Shown: in pieces, positions 12,951-26,485 of the stretch
Position numbering within the stretch: the first letter of the stretch is position 1
Layout of the letters: each line of letters opens with the position of its first letter
Assembly (NCBI RefSeq): GCF_016859285.1
Contig: NC_053422.1
Span: 24,058,001 to 24,122,000 of the forward strand
Direction: 5' to 3'
Origin: Xiphias gladius
Lineage: Eukaryota; Chordata; Actinopteri; Istiophoriformes; Xiphiidae
DNA: 64,000 nucleotides
Made by a program: the position numbers and the translations under genes
The notes under the pieces: model-generated
Told to the model about the DNA's origin: nothing
The model's input: the letters and a program-made list of their open reading frames with translations, nothing else
Database searches by the model: none

Positions 12951-15770
12951 AAAAAATGCATCCTGATTTGTGTTTGTTTTAACGTTTTAAACTCTATCCT
13001 GTCTGTGTGTTGTTGCATGAAAACAATTCCAGAGAAATAAATTAGTATAAAAGCTTCAAAAGATTTATGTCACATACTCATATTTCACAATGTGCTGTGA
13101 AATGTCATTCAAATAATAGTTAGAATACAGTCCATTGTATTGATATACAGTACTTACTATACCTATGCTGTACAATTGATCCATCCCATATTGATATTTT
13201 TGTCTTTTTATGTCTGTGGAACTGTTGAGTGAAGGTCAACACGACACGGGCGTCAGTACAACACATCACCATAGCTCTCCCATTCTTCCCCTTCCCTTTG
13301 GAAGGGAAAACAGGGAAATAGATTAGAGACAAGACAAAGGAATCTAAATGGTAATGACTAATGTGAAACTAGTCATGCTTGTAGGAAAACTGGGTCATTA
13401 CAACAGCAGGGAACAGGTTGAAAACGTTGGAGATGCTGATAGTTTACCGTTAATAATAAAAGCAATACAAACTGAATCTCCTTCTCTTTTTCATTGTTTG
13501 ATGGCTGCAAAACTGTCGTTGAGTAATTTGTTCCACTTTCAGGGAAGTGCTCGAGTCTGTCATTAGAGGCTGATAGTGGGAAGTACCAGCATTAGATGAT
13601 TTAGTCCATGTCTTTGGTTTGTGGTGATCTTGGCAACCTCTCACAGTATTTGTGGCAAAGGATCAGTTTTTGCAAGTTTAATTAATGATTAAACGTACAA
13701 TGAAAAAACTAAAGATAGTGTGTCCTCACTGGCTAATAACAGGTTAGTGTGTTGTAGAATTAAGGAGTTTAACCATCAATGGCGAGCACAGCTTTCCCCA
13801 TACAGAGCAAGTGGGGGACTTGAAATGATTCTCATGTCATGTTTCATGCTATAGTGATAAGGAGTAAATTTTGTTGCTGACCACCTAGTACTACTTTATC
13901 TTAGAGAGAAATTACCAAATCATAAACCTTAGAATTAATGGTTATTGCTAGCTATATTTTTAGGGCACAGTCATTAACAGTTGGGACATGTAGGAACAGT
14001 GAGACACTTCACTACAACAATGCTAATGTCAAAGCAGCAGATGAAAATAAGCATTTTTTAACATATCTAGTTTGGTCACGAATAAATGGCTCAACAAAAT
14101 TGTGTAGCCTTATTTTTAAAAAGAATAATATTTTTTGTATTTGTAGATAAAAGTCATGTGTTGAGCAGCCTTAAAGTTTGTTTCTCTAGCAGCAATTTGC
14201 CCATTGACAGCTAAATCAGTGTTTAGACCAAGACTGAGAATTGATTATAACTGAAAGCAAGAGGGGTGTTTGTAGGACAAAGCGGAGGGTGAATATAGTA
14301 TAGTTGTGTTCAAAGGATCTGAATTTGCCATAAACCAAAGTGGTTATTTTCCCATATAAAAATAAAAGTTTGCTAATTCTGTTACAACCATCAAAGGCAT
14401 CTTTTTAGAAAGATGCTTAAATACATATTGTCAATTATCGCAGTGAAAACCTCCAAGTCCCTATGGGAATTTTACCAATAATTATAGTGAACCTAAAATA
14501 GTTAAGATAAAACTTCTTACACAAAATTCATCCCTATGAAATCATTGTATTGATAGAATGTTAATAGAAACTCCTTAAACAGACACTATGAATCCCTGTA
14601 GAATTATTATGATGTTTGTCATTGGATGTCTGAGGTTAAATCTGCACACACGGTAGTTTCTAAGTCGGTGCTCACAAATAGCCAATGTGTTTTCAACACA
14701 CTGTCCACATGCAAACTCTGACTTCGTTTTCCATCACAGACCTTTCTAAAAGCATAACAACACTGGGCAGATTATCCTCAGTATATATCCTCAGCACCAG
14801 GTGGCGAACAATCAACAATTAGTACAGCAGCTGGTCAATCAGCAATCAATATGAATTGTCACCATCCAGGAGGAAATGACACACACAAAGTTCAATCTAA
14901 ATCCATATACCAAAGAACTGTTACATGATTAAATTGCAAGCAACATCTGAAAGAAATGTTATAAAAACCTTTTCAATGTTGAAATGAGAGATTATTGAGC
15001 TTTTTAAAGTAATGATGATATGTCATTTGCGCAACCATATACATGTTTGTTAATATGAATATGTCCATTTTCATGATTGGCTGTCGCAGTGTAGAGAACT
15101 TACTCTCTCCAACTTCTAGAATCTCCATTGCAGAAGGACAGGTAAGGTTAGGTCAGTCTTTTCTTTTCTCATCAAGGTGATGGTCATCTTTTTCCATCAC
15201 CCCACCCCTAAATTAAGTCAAAAATAAGGCAAGGTAGCGAGTGCAGCTATTTGTTTCTCATTGGAATGCAAGCACTATTAATGGTACAAGCTACACCTGT
15301 GTTTGAAAAGTCAAACGGAATTTCAGTGAAACAAAATGCTGGTGGCATGGCTCTGTGGATGGCAATATCGGTCTGTCGATTAAGTCCACCACTTTGGTCT
15401 GAACAGATATTTGTAGTCCACACAGGATGAATCTTAATGACACTGGTGATCCGCTGACTTTTCCTTTAGCTTCATCAGGTTGACATTGCCAGAAAGGGTT
15501 GTACTGAATTGTGAGTTGTTTCTTTGTCTTTATTCCAAACATTGTTGGTTTGAAGTACCTGTCCTATTGTTGAGAGCTTGTTGTTGTAGTCATGTTGCAT
15601 GTTCAAACAATACGGAACTTACCATTCAATGGTGCCACTGAGTTTCTCAAGCAAGCCACCAAGGTTTGTCAGCAGTGTTTACACCGAAATTGTATACAAA
15701 ATTGAGAATAAAATTGGTGTCCTTATCAGCAGATTTCATTCTCAGAGTGTAGTCATCTGGCCACATGAAA
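12951..15770. other. non-coding stretch, no gene seen
   Basis: AT-rich sequence with frequent stops. The small frames at 13348-13566, 13938-14150 and 15291-15542 show no domain pattern. No RNA gene or mobile element is recognised. Confidence 0.45.
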
Positions 15771-15777
15771 TAATCAA

Positions 15778-15853
15778 CGATTATACAAATGTACTGGCAA
15801 AGTACATTTGTATAATCGTAAGACCCTCCCCACCCTAAGTTATGGGGAGGGTC
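15778..15853. repeat. two adjacent perfect palindromes
   Basis: The first hairpin has arms of 18 perfect base pairs (15778-15795 and 15801-15818) around GGCAA. Four bases later the second has arms of 11 perfect base pairs (15822-15832, GACCCTCCCCA, and 15843-15853) around a 10-base loop. The first is AT-rich and the second GC-rich. No function is known. Confidence 0.92.
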
Positions 15854-16837
15854 ATCACGTCCAATCACCAGTTCAGATGGATTGGACCCAAAAAAGACTG
15901 ACGCATACATGCAGCCTCTATATGTGCCTGTGCAGCAGATAGATAGAGAGAGACATGTGTGCTCCGACAGCCCTAACAGTAAAACATGCATGTAAAAAAT
16001 ATTGTATTGTATTCATACTGTCATTTCACTATAAATTAAACAAAAAAGCTCAGCCATTGCTAAGCTCCAAAAATCTTTCCTGTTTCCTGTACCTTTAAAA
16101 CCACCACCAGGAGCGTTGAGTTTGATTCAGGAAACAACAGCTTATAAATATCAGTTAGGCTGATGATGTAACTTGCCTACACCGTTTGTAATTTGGAATA
16201 TCAGCACATACAGTATCCACACTCAATGCTCTCATTTTAATGTAAACAGCATCCCTTGTTAACTGACCATTTGCAAGCTCATTAGCTCGGAGAGCTTTAT
16301 TCTCCTTCTTCAATAACTTTTTTATTATAAAATACCAGGGGGGAAGTAAACAGTAGAGAGAAAATGGAGAGAAGCTCTGGGAGCTATTGTCACTGAGCTA
16401 ACAGTTAGCTCTCCTGCAGTTCACCACTAGCCCATCGAGTTTTCACTGTCACTCAGCCTCTGGTCTCCACCTACTGTATTTTGCATGGATGTCACTTTGT
16501 CACTTTGTGGTGTGACTGTCGCACAAAGAGAGTACTAATCAAATGTGAAAACAACTGTGACTAAATCCATACTTTCTCTCTCTAAATTAGGGTCTATTTT
16601 GCTTTGTCACAGTTGTTCTACTTCCAACACTAACGCCTGGTCAACGTTTTATGGGCTTTCCACAAACATCCTCTATATATCAACCACTTACCTGCTGAAT
16701 AATGGCTCTGAAAAGTTTGTATAGTAGCTCGCTCGTTGTGTAGAAGTAGCTGGGGTTAGCTTGGATTCACAACAGCTACAATGGAATCCTACAGTGACAA
16801 ATATATTTTTTTAGCCTAACCAGCAGCATGATTCTAG

Positions 16838-17385
16838 GGATGGTGTTACACCATATTCTGTGACCAGTATAACGTGTAACCGTAGGGACACTGTTACATG
16901 GATGTTAGTTTGTAAAGTAGTTTTTGCTATTGGCATTAATCAGTCTTTAAAACGGGTGAAAGAAAGGTGAATTACCTGACAATATTTAGATTTTTGTTCA
17001 ATTTCCAGGTACAGAAGAGTCCCAATTTCTGATGACCTGTGTCAGAAATTGCCTTTATTCTGCTGTGCTTCTATTGAACTGTACCTGAAAATGGCAGCAA
17101 TCCTGGATCCAGGTTCTTGTCATTTCTCTCACCTCCATTAAAGACTACGCCAAAAAAATCTTATCCAGGGTCAACAGAAGGTCACAATTTCTGACACTGG
17201 TCTGACACAGGTCATCAGAAACTGTGATCATATTTTACCAAATAAGTATTGGCACGTACTTCTGCCTTTCTTTCACGCATTTTCAAAATCAAATAACGTT
17301 AATAGCAACCAAATGACAAATAACCGCATAAGGGTAACAACAATAACCAGTTACACAATTTTTAGATGAATTGCCATTACATAGC
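16838..17385. mobile_element. fold-back element with long inverted arms (probable non-autonomous DNA transposon)
   Basis: The left half (about 16,850-17,045) reappears, diverged and inverted, in the right half (about 17,180-17,370). Matching blocks are TTGCTATT, GTGAAAGAAAGG and TTTCTGATGACCTGTGTCAG at 17,025-17,046, the last inverted at about 17,193-17,220. There is no coding frame between the arms. The outermost GGGATGGTGTTACACC is reminiscent of hAT-type ends, but I could not define exact termini or a target-site duplication. Confidence 0.55.
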
Positions 17386-18285
17386 ATGAGACCTACTGTT
17401 TTTTCATCTAGTGTGTTTTCAGGTCACAATTTTGACTTATAATAAATTAAATTTAAAAAAGTAAATCTACTTACTACTTTTGTTTATGACCAAATACTTG
17501 CTAACTAATGGCTGGGGTTTAGTGCTAATAAGCAAATTTCAGCATAAGAGTTTAAAAGGTGGTAAGCATTATACTTGCTAAACATCAGCATTCTACTTAT
17601 GAAAAGTTGAGCATATTAGCAGCGATTACTGTATGCAACAACTCTATCACAACACCTTAACCAAATTCAAGTGAATGTCCCCAGTTAACTACCTGATCTG
17701 AAATACCAGTCCACTTCTGCAGTACAGATATTGACAGATGCTTTAATTTTGTTTGCTTTTTTTGTTGCAATAATATCTAATGTCTAATAAAGTAACAGGC
17801 ATTTTGTAACTCTCGCTTCATTCACAGTGAACATTTGCAGCTGTAACACCCAACCTTCAAATATATTTATTTTCCAGAGATAAAAAATATACATTCATGC
17901 CAATACAGTACCCAGATGTATGAGTCTAATTTTCATTATGTCTCAAACAATATTAGAACCCTACCAGTCAAAAAACTTAACTATGGTCAACATTAACGAA
18001 ATTCATTTGGAACATACAGCGTGGCCTGTCATGACTGTCCACCAGCAGAGGAGACAGTCAGTGCCATAATGAAGGTGAAATGCCAAGAAAATGTCATAAA
18101 GCTGATATATCACAGAGTTGAATTTTAGTTAATTATGAAAACAGTCAGGTGATCAAATATGGAGTATGATCTATCAGAGCAAAGGGAGCTATAGGTCCCA
18201 GGAGTGGGGCGAGAAACCTGCAGTTTATTAATGTGGGTGAGACTCATTCTCTCTATACTTCTAATTCAGTCCCATTTACAAACAC

Positions 18286-18288
<3 letters not shown>

Positions 18289-18342
<54 letters not shown>
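18289..18342 (+). repeat. (AC)n microsatellite, about 54 bases
   Basis: Perfect AC array followed by ACGCACGCAC. Confidence 0.95.
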
Positions 18343-18346
<4 letters not shown>

Positions 18347-20141
18347 GCACAAACATAAACAGGCTCTCTCATCTCTGTCAGTTCAGTTCCTTTCAAAGAT
18401 TATTTTCTTCCTTCTTCCTCTCTCTGTGTTTTCCCATGAGGAGTCTCAGAACAGCTGTACAACAGTTTATTATATCGACGATGAAGACATTAATATGCTC
18501 AAAGAGACAGAATGAGAAAGAGAGGAGGAGGAGGAGGGGCAAAAGACAGTGGGATTTGGTTAATTATTATCTCATTTATCATCTCTTCATCACCCCATAC
18601 TTTGTATTTTAAATCTTTGTACAATTATATAATTGTATAATAATTTCTTTCTTTTTTTTTAACTTCTTGTCTCCTTCGCTCTTCTTTTTTAGTTTGGTGG
18701 CATCAATAGAACAGCCACAAACACTGTGAGAGAAATAAAATAAAAGACACAAGTGACACTCATAACATTATCAATGGCACTGTTCTATTGAAGTGTTCCA
18801 ATGTGTCATGACAGTGTGACAGTGACATAATTAATCTTGTTATTTACACCTGTCCTTTTCCTACTGCAACATGTCGAATGGCCATTTGGGGGCAGTGGAA
18901 TAAACAGAACACTAGAATATCATCACCTATATAAAGTTGTTTTGGCAAACAGGTTAGCAAAAACTTGCCTATTTACACATCAACATATCATTTGGAGTGT
19001 TGTTTCGGTCCACCTGACAAAAGTAAGTCAAATATTCACTCGCTGGTTTGGTCTTCAACAGCTTCGGAGAAACAAAACTAAATCTGTATTCACATTACAG
19101 CAGTAAAAAAAGGGTCTTGCGCTATATGTTTCACATTGGTTGGTGCAGTATTTAACCCTCTAAAACTCCCAGGGGTGCTTTACTAAACAGTGCAACCTTA
19201 GCTACAATGCAAATGTTGCTGGCAGTAGATCACGACATTAGAGTCTCAGACCGTTATTGTACAGTTTAGGAAATTCAGGAACACAAGTAGGATAATTAAT
19301 TTTTCATCAGTTCAAGTAACGGTCAACATTGATTGGCTGCAGCCGCAAAGCTCAGTGCAGCTAGGGTCAAAGTTCAAAAATATGAACTTTAGGCGCACGC
19401 CCACTCCGCTCGGTTTTCCACAGACATTCACGACATAAGAATGCACCACATACAATAATGAGGAGGAAAGCACAAAAGCTGTTTTTCGCAATAATGAGAA
19501 TACGCCATAAGAATCTATAGCCATGCTTGCAGCTCTCTCTTTAGTCATAAACCAAAGTCATCCTTTGATTAATATGAATTTCTTTACAAATTTTCATGGC
19601 AATCCATTCAATAGTTTTTAAGTGTTGGACCAACAGATCGATTGTCATTGCCACCCGTTGTTTAAATATCTGGCTTTTTAACTACTTTTAACAAATTCTT
19701 CACTATGCTCACCTGCTAGTTTTTAACCTCGTCTTTCAACTCTGTCATTGTACGCTAGGCAGGCAGTGTGCTGTGGATTTATTAGAGCTTTTTCACTGAA
19801 AACAGCTGCCTGCTTTGACTGGAAACAAGCTTGATGACAAAACTGAAAATAATATGCTAAAGGAGGCTAAAAAGTGTCATAGAGCTTCATGGAGTTAGGA
19901 GCTTGGGTTGGGTTGGGTGATAATTCTTTGTGGGTTTGTTAAGCAACAACTTTGACATCACAAAAAGTTATTTGGTGCACTTTAGTCAGGCCTACACGTA
20001 GATAAAACTGAGAACTGTTTCAAATATTTTGTCCAACCCATTTATACCAATGACAGTAGGCTAAATATTAGTACCACCTCTCAGTAAATCTGCAAATGTA
20101 TTATTTTTATATTTAAAATTTTAGAACACAATTCGCTCACA

Positions 20142-20233
<92 letters not shown>

Positions 20234-20337
20234 CACACACAGAGCACATTTGAGGGAGACAAATCACCTCTCTCGCTCTTCACAGCAGGAGACAGCTCTT
20301 TGACACAAGAACAGAAATTGTCACACAACAGCACTCT

Positions 20338-20382
<45 letters not shown>
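20142..20382 (+). repeat. two (CA)n microsatellites 110 bases apart
   Basis: The first array runs 20142-20229 with a CAAACA interruption and the second 20339-20382. The unique spacer holds a TTGAGGGAGACAAATC segment. Confidence 0.93.
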
Positions 20383-20384
<2 letters not shown>

Positions 20385-21039
20385 ACACAGATACATATAC
20401 ACAGGCCCCTCACGAGATTCCTATGTAGGGAGACAGGCAACAAGCTGTCAGTGCGTGCGTGTGTGTCAGTGTGAGCGAAGCTGTTGTTAATTAGCAAGGT
20501 ACCCTGATGACAACAGACTACGGTCAAACTGTGCAGGAATGCACTGAGTGTGTGTGGGTGTTAAGGAGCATCATTTGATTTCTCTCCTTTATGACATGTC
20601 TGAGAGCTTAAAACACTTCCTAATCACTTCTGAGGCATACACTCCCACCACCACCACCAATCACCAGAAAATACACACACACACAAATACAGTTCATGAT
20701 GCATGTTGATGGATTGCATCCAGGCCAGGCAGAGTAACCATAAGGTTGTAGGCTGCTCAGGAGGCCATTTAGCTCTTTATACTGTGTTTAATGACATCAT
20801 TTTGTGCTTTCAGTGATGTGACTGTGGAACAGGTCAATTCAGTGAGTGGATCTTCTTGATAACGGACTACTGTAGCTGGGCTTCAGTCCAAGTACTTGAA
20901 TTATATGGGCTTGATGCATTGGGAAATTTTGATGAGATTTCTTTAAAGAGTAACTTAGCACCAGGCTGAAAAAATGTGTTTCACTGCCCTCTCCGGCTGA
21001 AAGTTACAGGTGTTTCATCTCTGGTTGGGTGTGGTCATA

Positions 21040-22590
21040 AGTGTGGGAGCATGTGGGGATATTCATGACCCCCCCACTGAGCGCCACTGTGTTGGAGGTC
21101 TCCCCGGAGAATGAGAGGGTCGCTTCAATACGACTACAAGTCGCTAAGCGGAAGGCTCTGACTGTTGTTTGTGCTTATGCACCTAACAGCCGTTTGGAGT
21201 ATCAGGCATTCTTGGAGTCTCTGGTGGGGTCCCGGAAAGGGCAGTACCTGGGGACTCTATAGTTCTTCTGGGGGACTTCAACCCAGAGGTGGGTGATTGG
21301 GAGAGATGGCCTCCCTGGTCTGAACCCAAGTGGTGTTTTGTCGTTGGAACTCTGTGCTGGCCATGGATTGGCCACAGCAAACACAATGTTCGAGGATAAG
21401 GTGGTGCATAAGTGTACTTGGTACAGAACCAGAACACCTTAGGCCTAAGATCAATGATCAACTTTGTGGTTGTATCATCTGATCTGAAGCAATATGTCTT
21501 GGACACTGAAGAGAGGAGCAGAGCTGTCAACTGATCACCACCTGGTGAACGTGGAACGTCTTGCTGAGACACCTGTCCCCTCCCCTGGGGGAGGCTGGGG
21601 ACATGGAATCTACGTGGTCCACGTTCACAGCCTCCATTGTTTACACAGCTGTCAGAAGTTGTGGTCGGAAGGTTGTTGTTGCCTGTCATGGCGGCAACCC
21701 AAGAACCCACCGGTGGACACCGTTGGTGAGGGAAGTGATCAAGCTGTAGAAGGAGGCCTTTCAGGCTTGGCTGGCCCAGGGGTCTCCTGAAAAAGCAGAC
21801 AGGTACGGGCAGCCCATAAGGACTGCAGCTGCAGAGGTCACAGATACAAAAACCCAGGTGGGGGAGAAGTTCGGGGAGGCCATGGAGAAGGAAGAGCTCA
21901 AGGAAGTTCTGGCAAACCATCCGACATCTCATGAAGGGAAAGCATGGCTTGGCCGAAGCTTTGCTCAGCCGGGGAGGAGAACTGCTGACTCTGACTGGGG
22001 ATATCATCAAGCGGTGGAAAGATCATTTTGAGGAACTACTGACTACTGACCAACATGCCCTGTGAGGAGGAGGCAGAGTTTGAAAAATTGGGGGGTGTCT
22101 CACTCATATCCCCCGCAGAGGTCTCTGAGGTAGTTAAGATGCTCCTCAGTGGTAAGGCAGCAGGAGTGGATGAGATTCGCCCTGAGAACCTGAAGGCTCT
22201 GGACATTGTTCGACTGTCTTGACTTACACGCCTCTTTAATGTCGGAGGTTGGGGACAGTGCTTCTGGACTGGTAGACGAGGGTGGTGGTTCCCATTTTTA
22301 AAAGGGGGATCAGAGAGTGTACTCAAATCATCTGGGTATCACACTGCTCAGCCTCCCAGGGAAAGCTCATGCCAGGGTGCTCGAAAGAAGGCTCCAGCCA
22401 ATCGTCGAACCTCTGATTCAGGAGGAGCAATACTGATTCTATTCTGGCCATGGAACAGTGGACCAACTCTTTAACCTTGCAAGGCTACTTGAGGGGTCAT
22501 AGGAGTTTGTCTACCCAGTCTAACATGTGCTTTGTGGATTTACAACTGGCTTGGAGAAGGCTTACAACTGTATCCATATTCTTGGAAGTC
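21040..22590 (+). mobile_element. decayed LINE (non-LTR retrotransposon) ORF2 fragment
   Basis: Reads on the plus strand through frame changes as the ORF2 of a teleost non-LTR retrotransposon. The apurinic endonuclease part is seen as VVCAYAPNSRLEYQAF (21,165-21,210), LLGDFNPEVGDW (21,265-21,300), INFVVVSSDLKQYVLD (21,455-21,505) and STDHHLV (21,528-21,548). A linker with GGNPRTHRWTP follows near 21,690. The reverse transcriptase begins with a KAAGVDEIRPENLKAL-type segment at 22,155-22,200 and reaches CFVDLQLAW at about 22,528, where similarity stops. Stops and frameshifts are frequent, so it is dead. I do not commit to a named clade. The region just upstream (20,940-21,040) may belong to the same or another dispersed repeat. 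Confidence 0.85.
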
Positions 22591-23479
22591 ATACACATTT
22601 CCAATGAGTATTTAGTAGTAATTAAATTTCACAATTTTTATTTAGGTATGCAGGTACTTTTGAGATTGAAATTATTTACTTTCTTTGTTTCCATATCACG
22701 GACTCTTTAGGTGTAAAAGGTTAGTTTGTAACACCTGTAAAGCAAAACCTCCAAAAAGTGGTACATTTACTGGTTCTCCATGTAAAGCCAAGGAATGAAA
22801 ACCAACTTGACCAATACTAATCAATTCTCAATAGACTTTTCCATTTTTTCTGTCAGATGTACCATATTCGAGGAAGTTTATTCATCTGCATTAAGCAAAT
22901 GGGTGGGAACAAACCTAATTCAGACACTTCAAAAGTTTGACAGCTGGACAGCTTAACAGCCGGGTGGAAACTCAGCTCGAGTGGTGTGGGCTGTCTTTCC
23001 TGCCAAAAACTGTATGCCTTTGTCTTTGAGTGTGCAGCACCCTGCTAGTACTGATGCCCCTTCTGCTATCATTATTTAGCTACTTAAAGCCATTAAGAGA
23101 TACAGAATAAAAAGAACAGGATGGGGCCATGAGGCTGCAGTAATGGGCTTGTAATGAACTATAAAACAGCAGTTAAATCCACACACTTTAGGCCACTCAC
23201 AAATGACACAAACACACACACGAAATGCATATCTATATCTGCCACAAACCCACCTTAGATTGTTATAGATCAAATGATGATGAGAAATAAACTGTTACAA
23301 ACGTGCAGCTGGACAATTAGAGTGCTATGTATTACAGAGTGAATCATTTTATAGCATCTGCCTTGTGTAAAATTAGTTTCAAAAGTGATTTCTCAGTCTA
23401 CAAGACAATGTCAATAACCATAATACAGGAAAGTAGAATGGAAGAATACAAATAGGAATATATGCTTAAGGAGACAACC

Positions 23480-23583
<104 letters not shown>

Positions 23584-23952
23584 GTTCTCCAGCTCTGATA
23601 AAAGTCTTTGAGGCTATAGCCTGGGGATTAGTTTTGAGGATCCCCTGGGTCATTTCTCCCTCTGTCCTACTCTGAATTGCCATCTCCACCACATTTATAC
23701 AGCAAAGTACACTGTGGCCATTGACATTTAAGTGGTCCTTGATACTTACTGTATTCAGTTTTCAAACTGAATTCAAAATATGTACAACATGTTATGATTT
23801 CATTTAATATCACAGACTCAGGGTTTTTGTAAATCCAAGTGTTAACATGCTGAAAGATTACATGATTCAAGGAAATTCTTGTAACAAGATAGTTTGTATT
23901 AAAAATAAGCTTTGTTTAGGTATGAATGAGAAAGTGGATAGAGCAAGTGAGT

Positions 23953-23987
23953 AATCTTGAATAAATGAGCAGCATTTATTCAAGATT
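23953..23987. repeat. perfect palindrome, 15-bp arms, 5-base loop
   Basis: AATCTTGAATAAATG and its exact reverse complement flank AGCAG. An isolated hairpin in otherwise unremarkable DNA. Confidence 0.92.
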
Positions 23988-26485
23988 TCCCACTTCTCGC
24001 ATTTTCTGAAAATCCAACCTGCTAATGAGTCTCTTCAGTGTAATGAGATGAATTTGGTTCCCTTTTTACCAGCCACAACAGCGGGGCTTGTATTGTTTTC
24101 ACTTTGTTTTCACAAATGTTGTCCTGGAGACACCTACTGTAGCAGGAACTACCACAGGGGCAGTTTTGAGTAATTTGGCTGATGTTTATGTCTGTCTCTC
24201 TGTGGACAGATTTTGTCACCACGATAGCGTCACAACCATGCAACATACACTCACGCAATTTGCCAGGTGTGTAGTTGAGATCCAAATGAGGGCCAACTTC
24301 AAAGATGGGTGTGGTCTGACCCTTGAATACTGAGTTCTCATGTAATAATGTGAGAGTAAGAAACACGTCCTCAGCCCCTGCTGTACTCTCTGTATACCAG
24401 CAACTGTGTGGCCACCAGAAGCTCTCAGTTTTCAGGAAAAAGATTCGGCATCCTGAGAACCAACACCTAAAATCTCAGGAGGAGCGTCTTCCCTTAGGCA
24501 GTCCAGGTGCTAAACAGGATATTTCTCAAGGGCTGCACCCGCGAATCACCTCAAACACCTGACAGACAAAAGCATTCTGTCCATATATCTTTATGCTTAT
24601 AGTTGTACAGTACATTACATCACACCACATTAGCTAACAAATACATAATAACATATACATAACACATATATAACACATAACCCACTTATTATATTTATAC
24701 GACTGTTTACATTACATTTATATTGTGTGCCTTACTACCTCTGGTACACTTTCTAAACTCTCTGCACTATATATATATATATAAAAACACTATTCGGCAC
24801 TATGTGTGTATACTCTTGCACAAATGGTTGAGTAGTACAGAGGGAAAACATTTCACTGCCATTGTCTTTACAATGGGTATGTGACAAATAAAAACTTGAA
24901 ATTAACTTGAAAAACCATGTTTTTACGTAACGAGTTGAAGCAAACACATAGCTTCTGTTATCTTGACCGTATGTAAGAATAAACCTGAATTGAACATTTT
25001 TGTTGAAATGAACCATCTTCTTAAACTGAGCTAGCAGAGGGGAATGGCATGAAAGTGGACTTTGAGTAAAAAGAACACTGAACATCAGTGCAACACTGGT
25101 CTTCTCTTTACCCACAGGAAAGAAAACCAAATAATCCTGAAAGCTGAACATACGAGAGGACGCAACCACTAATCAGGAGGGACAATGGGGTGTGATGTAA
25201 CAAATAGTTTAATGGCTCACAGCTCCCAGGAACCACAAACACACGAAATATTCAGGATTCCTGTTACCTCGTCACCTGTCTCTTGGCTACAGTCTCGGCA
25301 GACTAAAACGTGCCACATATCATCATGTCTCATGACGGTCCCATCAATCCCCTTCTAAATAATCTTAAAGCAACCCTAGGAGTGGAGTAGAGCGGCAACG
25401 AAATCTCTTTGGGGATTCAAGCCGCAGGCAAGACATCAGAAACTAGACACTTCATTTAAGTTTCCCAGTAATCTACGTGCTTCTACCTGTAATCTGTACA
25501 GTGAGACACCGGCTTGAACCTAAATCTCTCCCCTGTTTCTGGAGGGCAGAATTCAATTTGTACGCCTTGGCACAACAGACAGATGATGTGTGTGTGTGTG
25601 TGTGTGTGTGTGTTGTGTTTGAAGCTAATAAAGCTGATGGCACTTTGAGCTACTGGTTTGATTAAAGAGAGTTACTCTGTCTTCTTGCGCGTTTTTGCTC
25701 CCTCATTCTCATTCTGCATCCCGCTCTCATTGCCTCCTTCTCTCCATTATGAACACTCAGAAAGGATCAGAGAGGGAAGAAAGGAAAAGGAGGACGGGCA
25801 GAGAGAATGTGGGTGGTTGTTAACCTTTATACAGATGCCACTTTGTTGATTTTCCTCTGTGTTTCATCTTACACTTCAACTAATTAAAGCCATCAAACAC
25901 TCACACACTGAGCTATGGGCATTTCTTAGTCTGCTAATTAAAGCATCTGTTTTTACCTGATCTCTACTACTTTGGCCGTGACTGGTCTCCTCTTTAAATC
26001 TATTTTTCTATTGCCAGAGCCTTGTTTTGACATAAGCTTGTGTACATCTCGATCATTTACAAGTCTATGCTGCTTTTGCTACTTAGGTCATGGATGCAGA
26101 TTGGTTCAGGTTTGTAGATGCACTGATTTACTCCTTCATCTCTCTCTCTCAATATCTCTTCCTTCCTACACCTCTCCACTTCTTTCCCCACTGTCACTGC
26201 ACCTCCCCTCTCATCCTCCCTCCCTTCTCCCCCTGCTGGTGAAGAGGCTCAACCATCAGTAGTGACCCTGGCGCTCCCCTCATCACAGTTTATCACACAT
26301 TTTTGGAATTTCAGTCAAGTTTGGATTCCTCACTCCATCACACCAAAATTTCATTTTTGCAAGAAAGGTGAATCTGAGTTCAGCAGAACAGAAAACTCTC
26401 TGATTATCATCGGAAGCCTTTAAGTGGCATTTCTTATCTTAAAACAACTTTTATAACGAATCTCTAACAAGTGATAATCAAAATG

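Larger units (their letters stand above)
17386..20930. other. non-coding stretch with CA arrays
   Basis: No gene recognised. It contains (CA)n arrays at about 18289-18342, 20142-20229 (one A interruption) and 20339-20382, and a small palindrome TACAATTATATAATTGTA near 18,620. Open frames here are microsatellite translations or random. Confidence 0.5.

Noticed and set aside
15599-15991. Two overlapping frames on opposite strands sharing the peptide DYTNVL
   Set aside because: The shared peptide arises because both frames read through the perfect palindrome.
21183-22010. 275-codon minus-strand open frame
   Set aside because: Antisense to the LINE ORF2 relic, which has clear endonuclease and reverse-transcriptase motifs on the plus strand.
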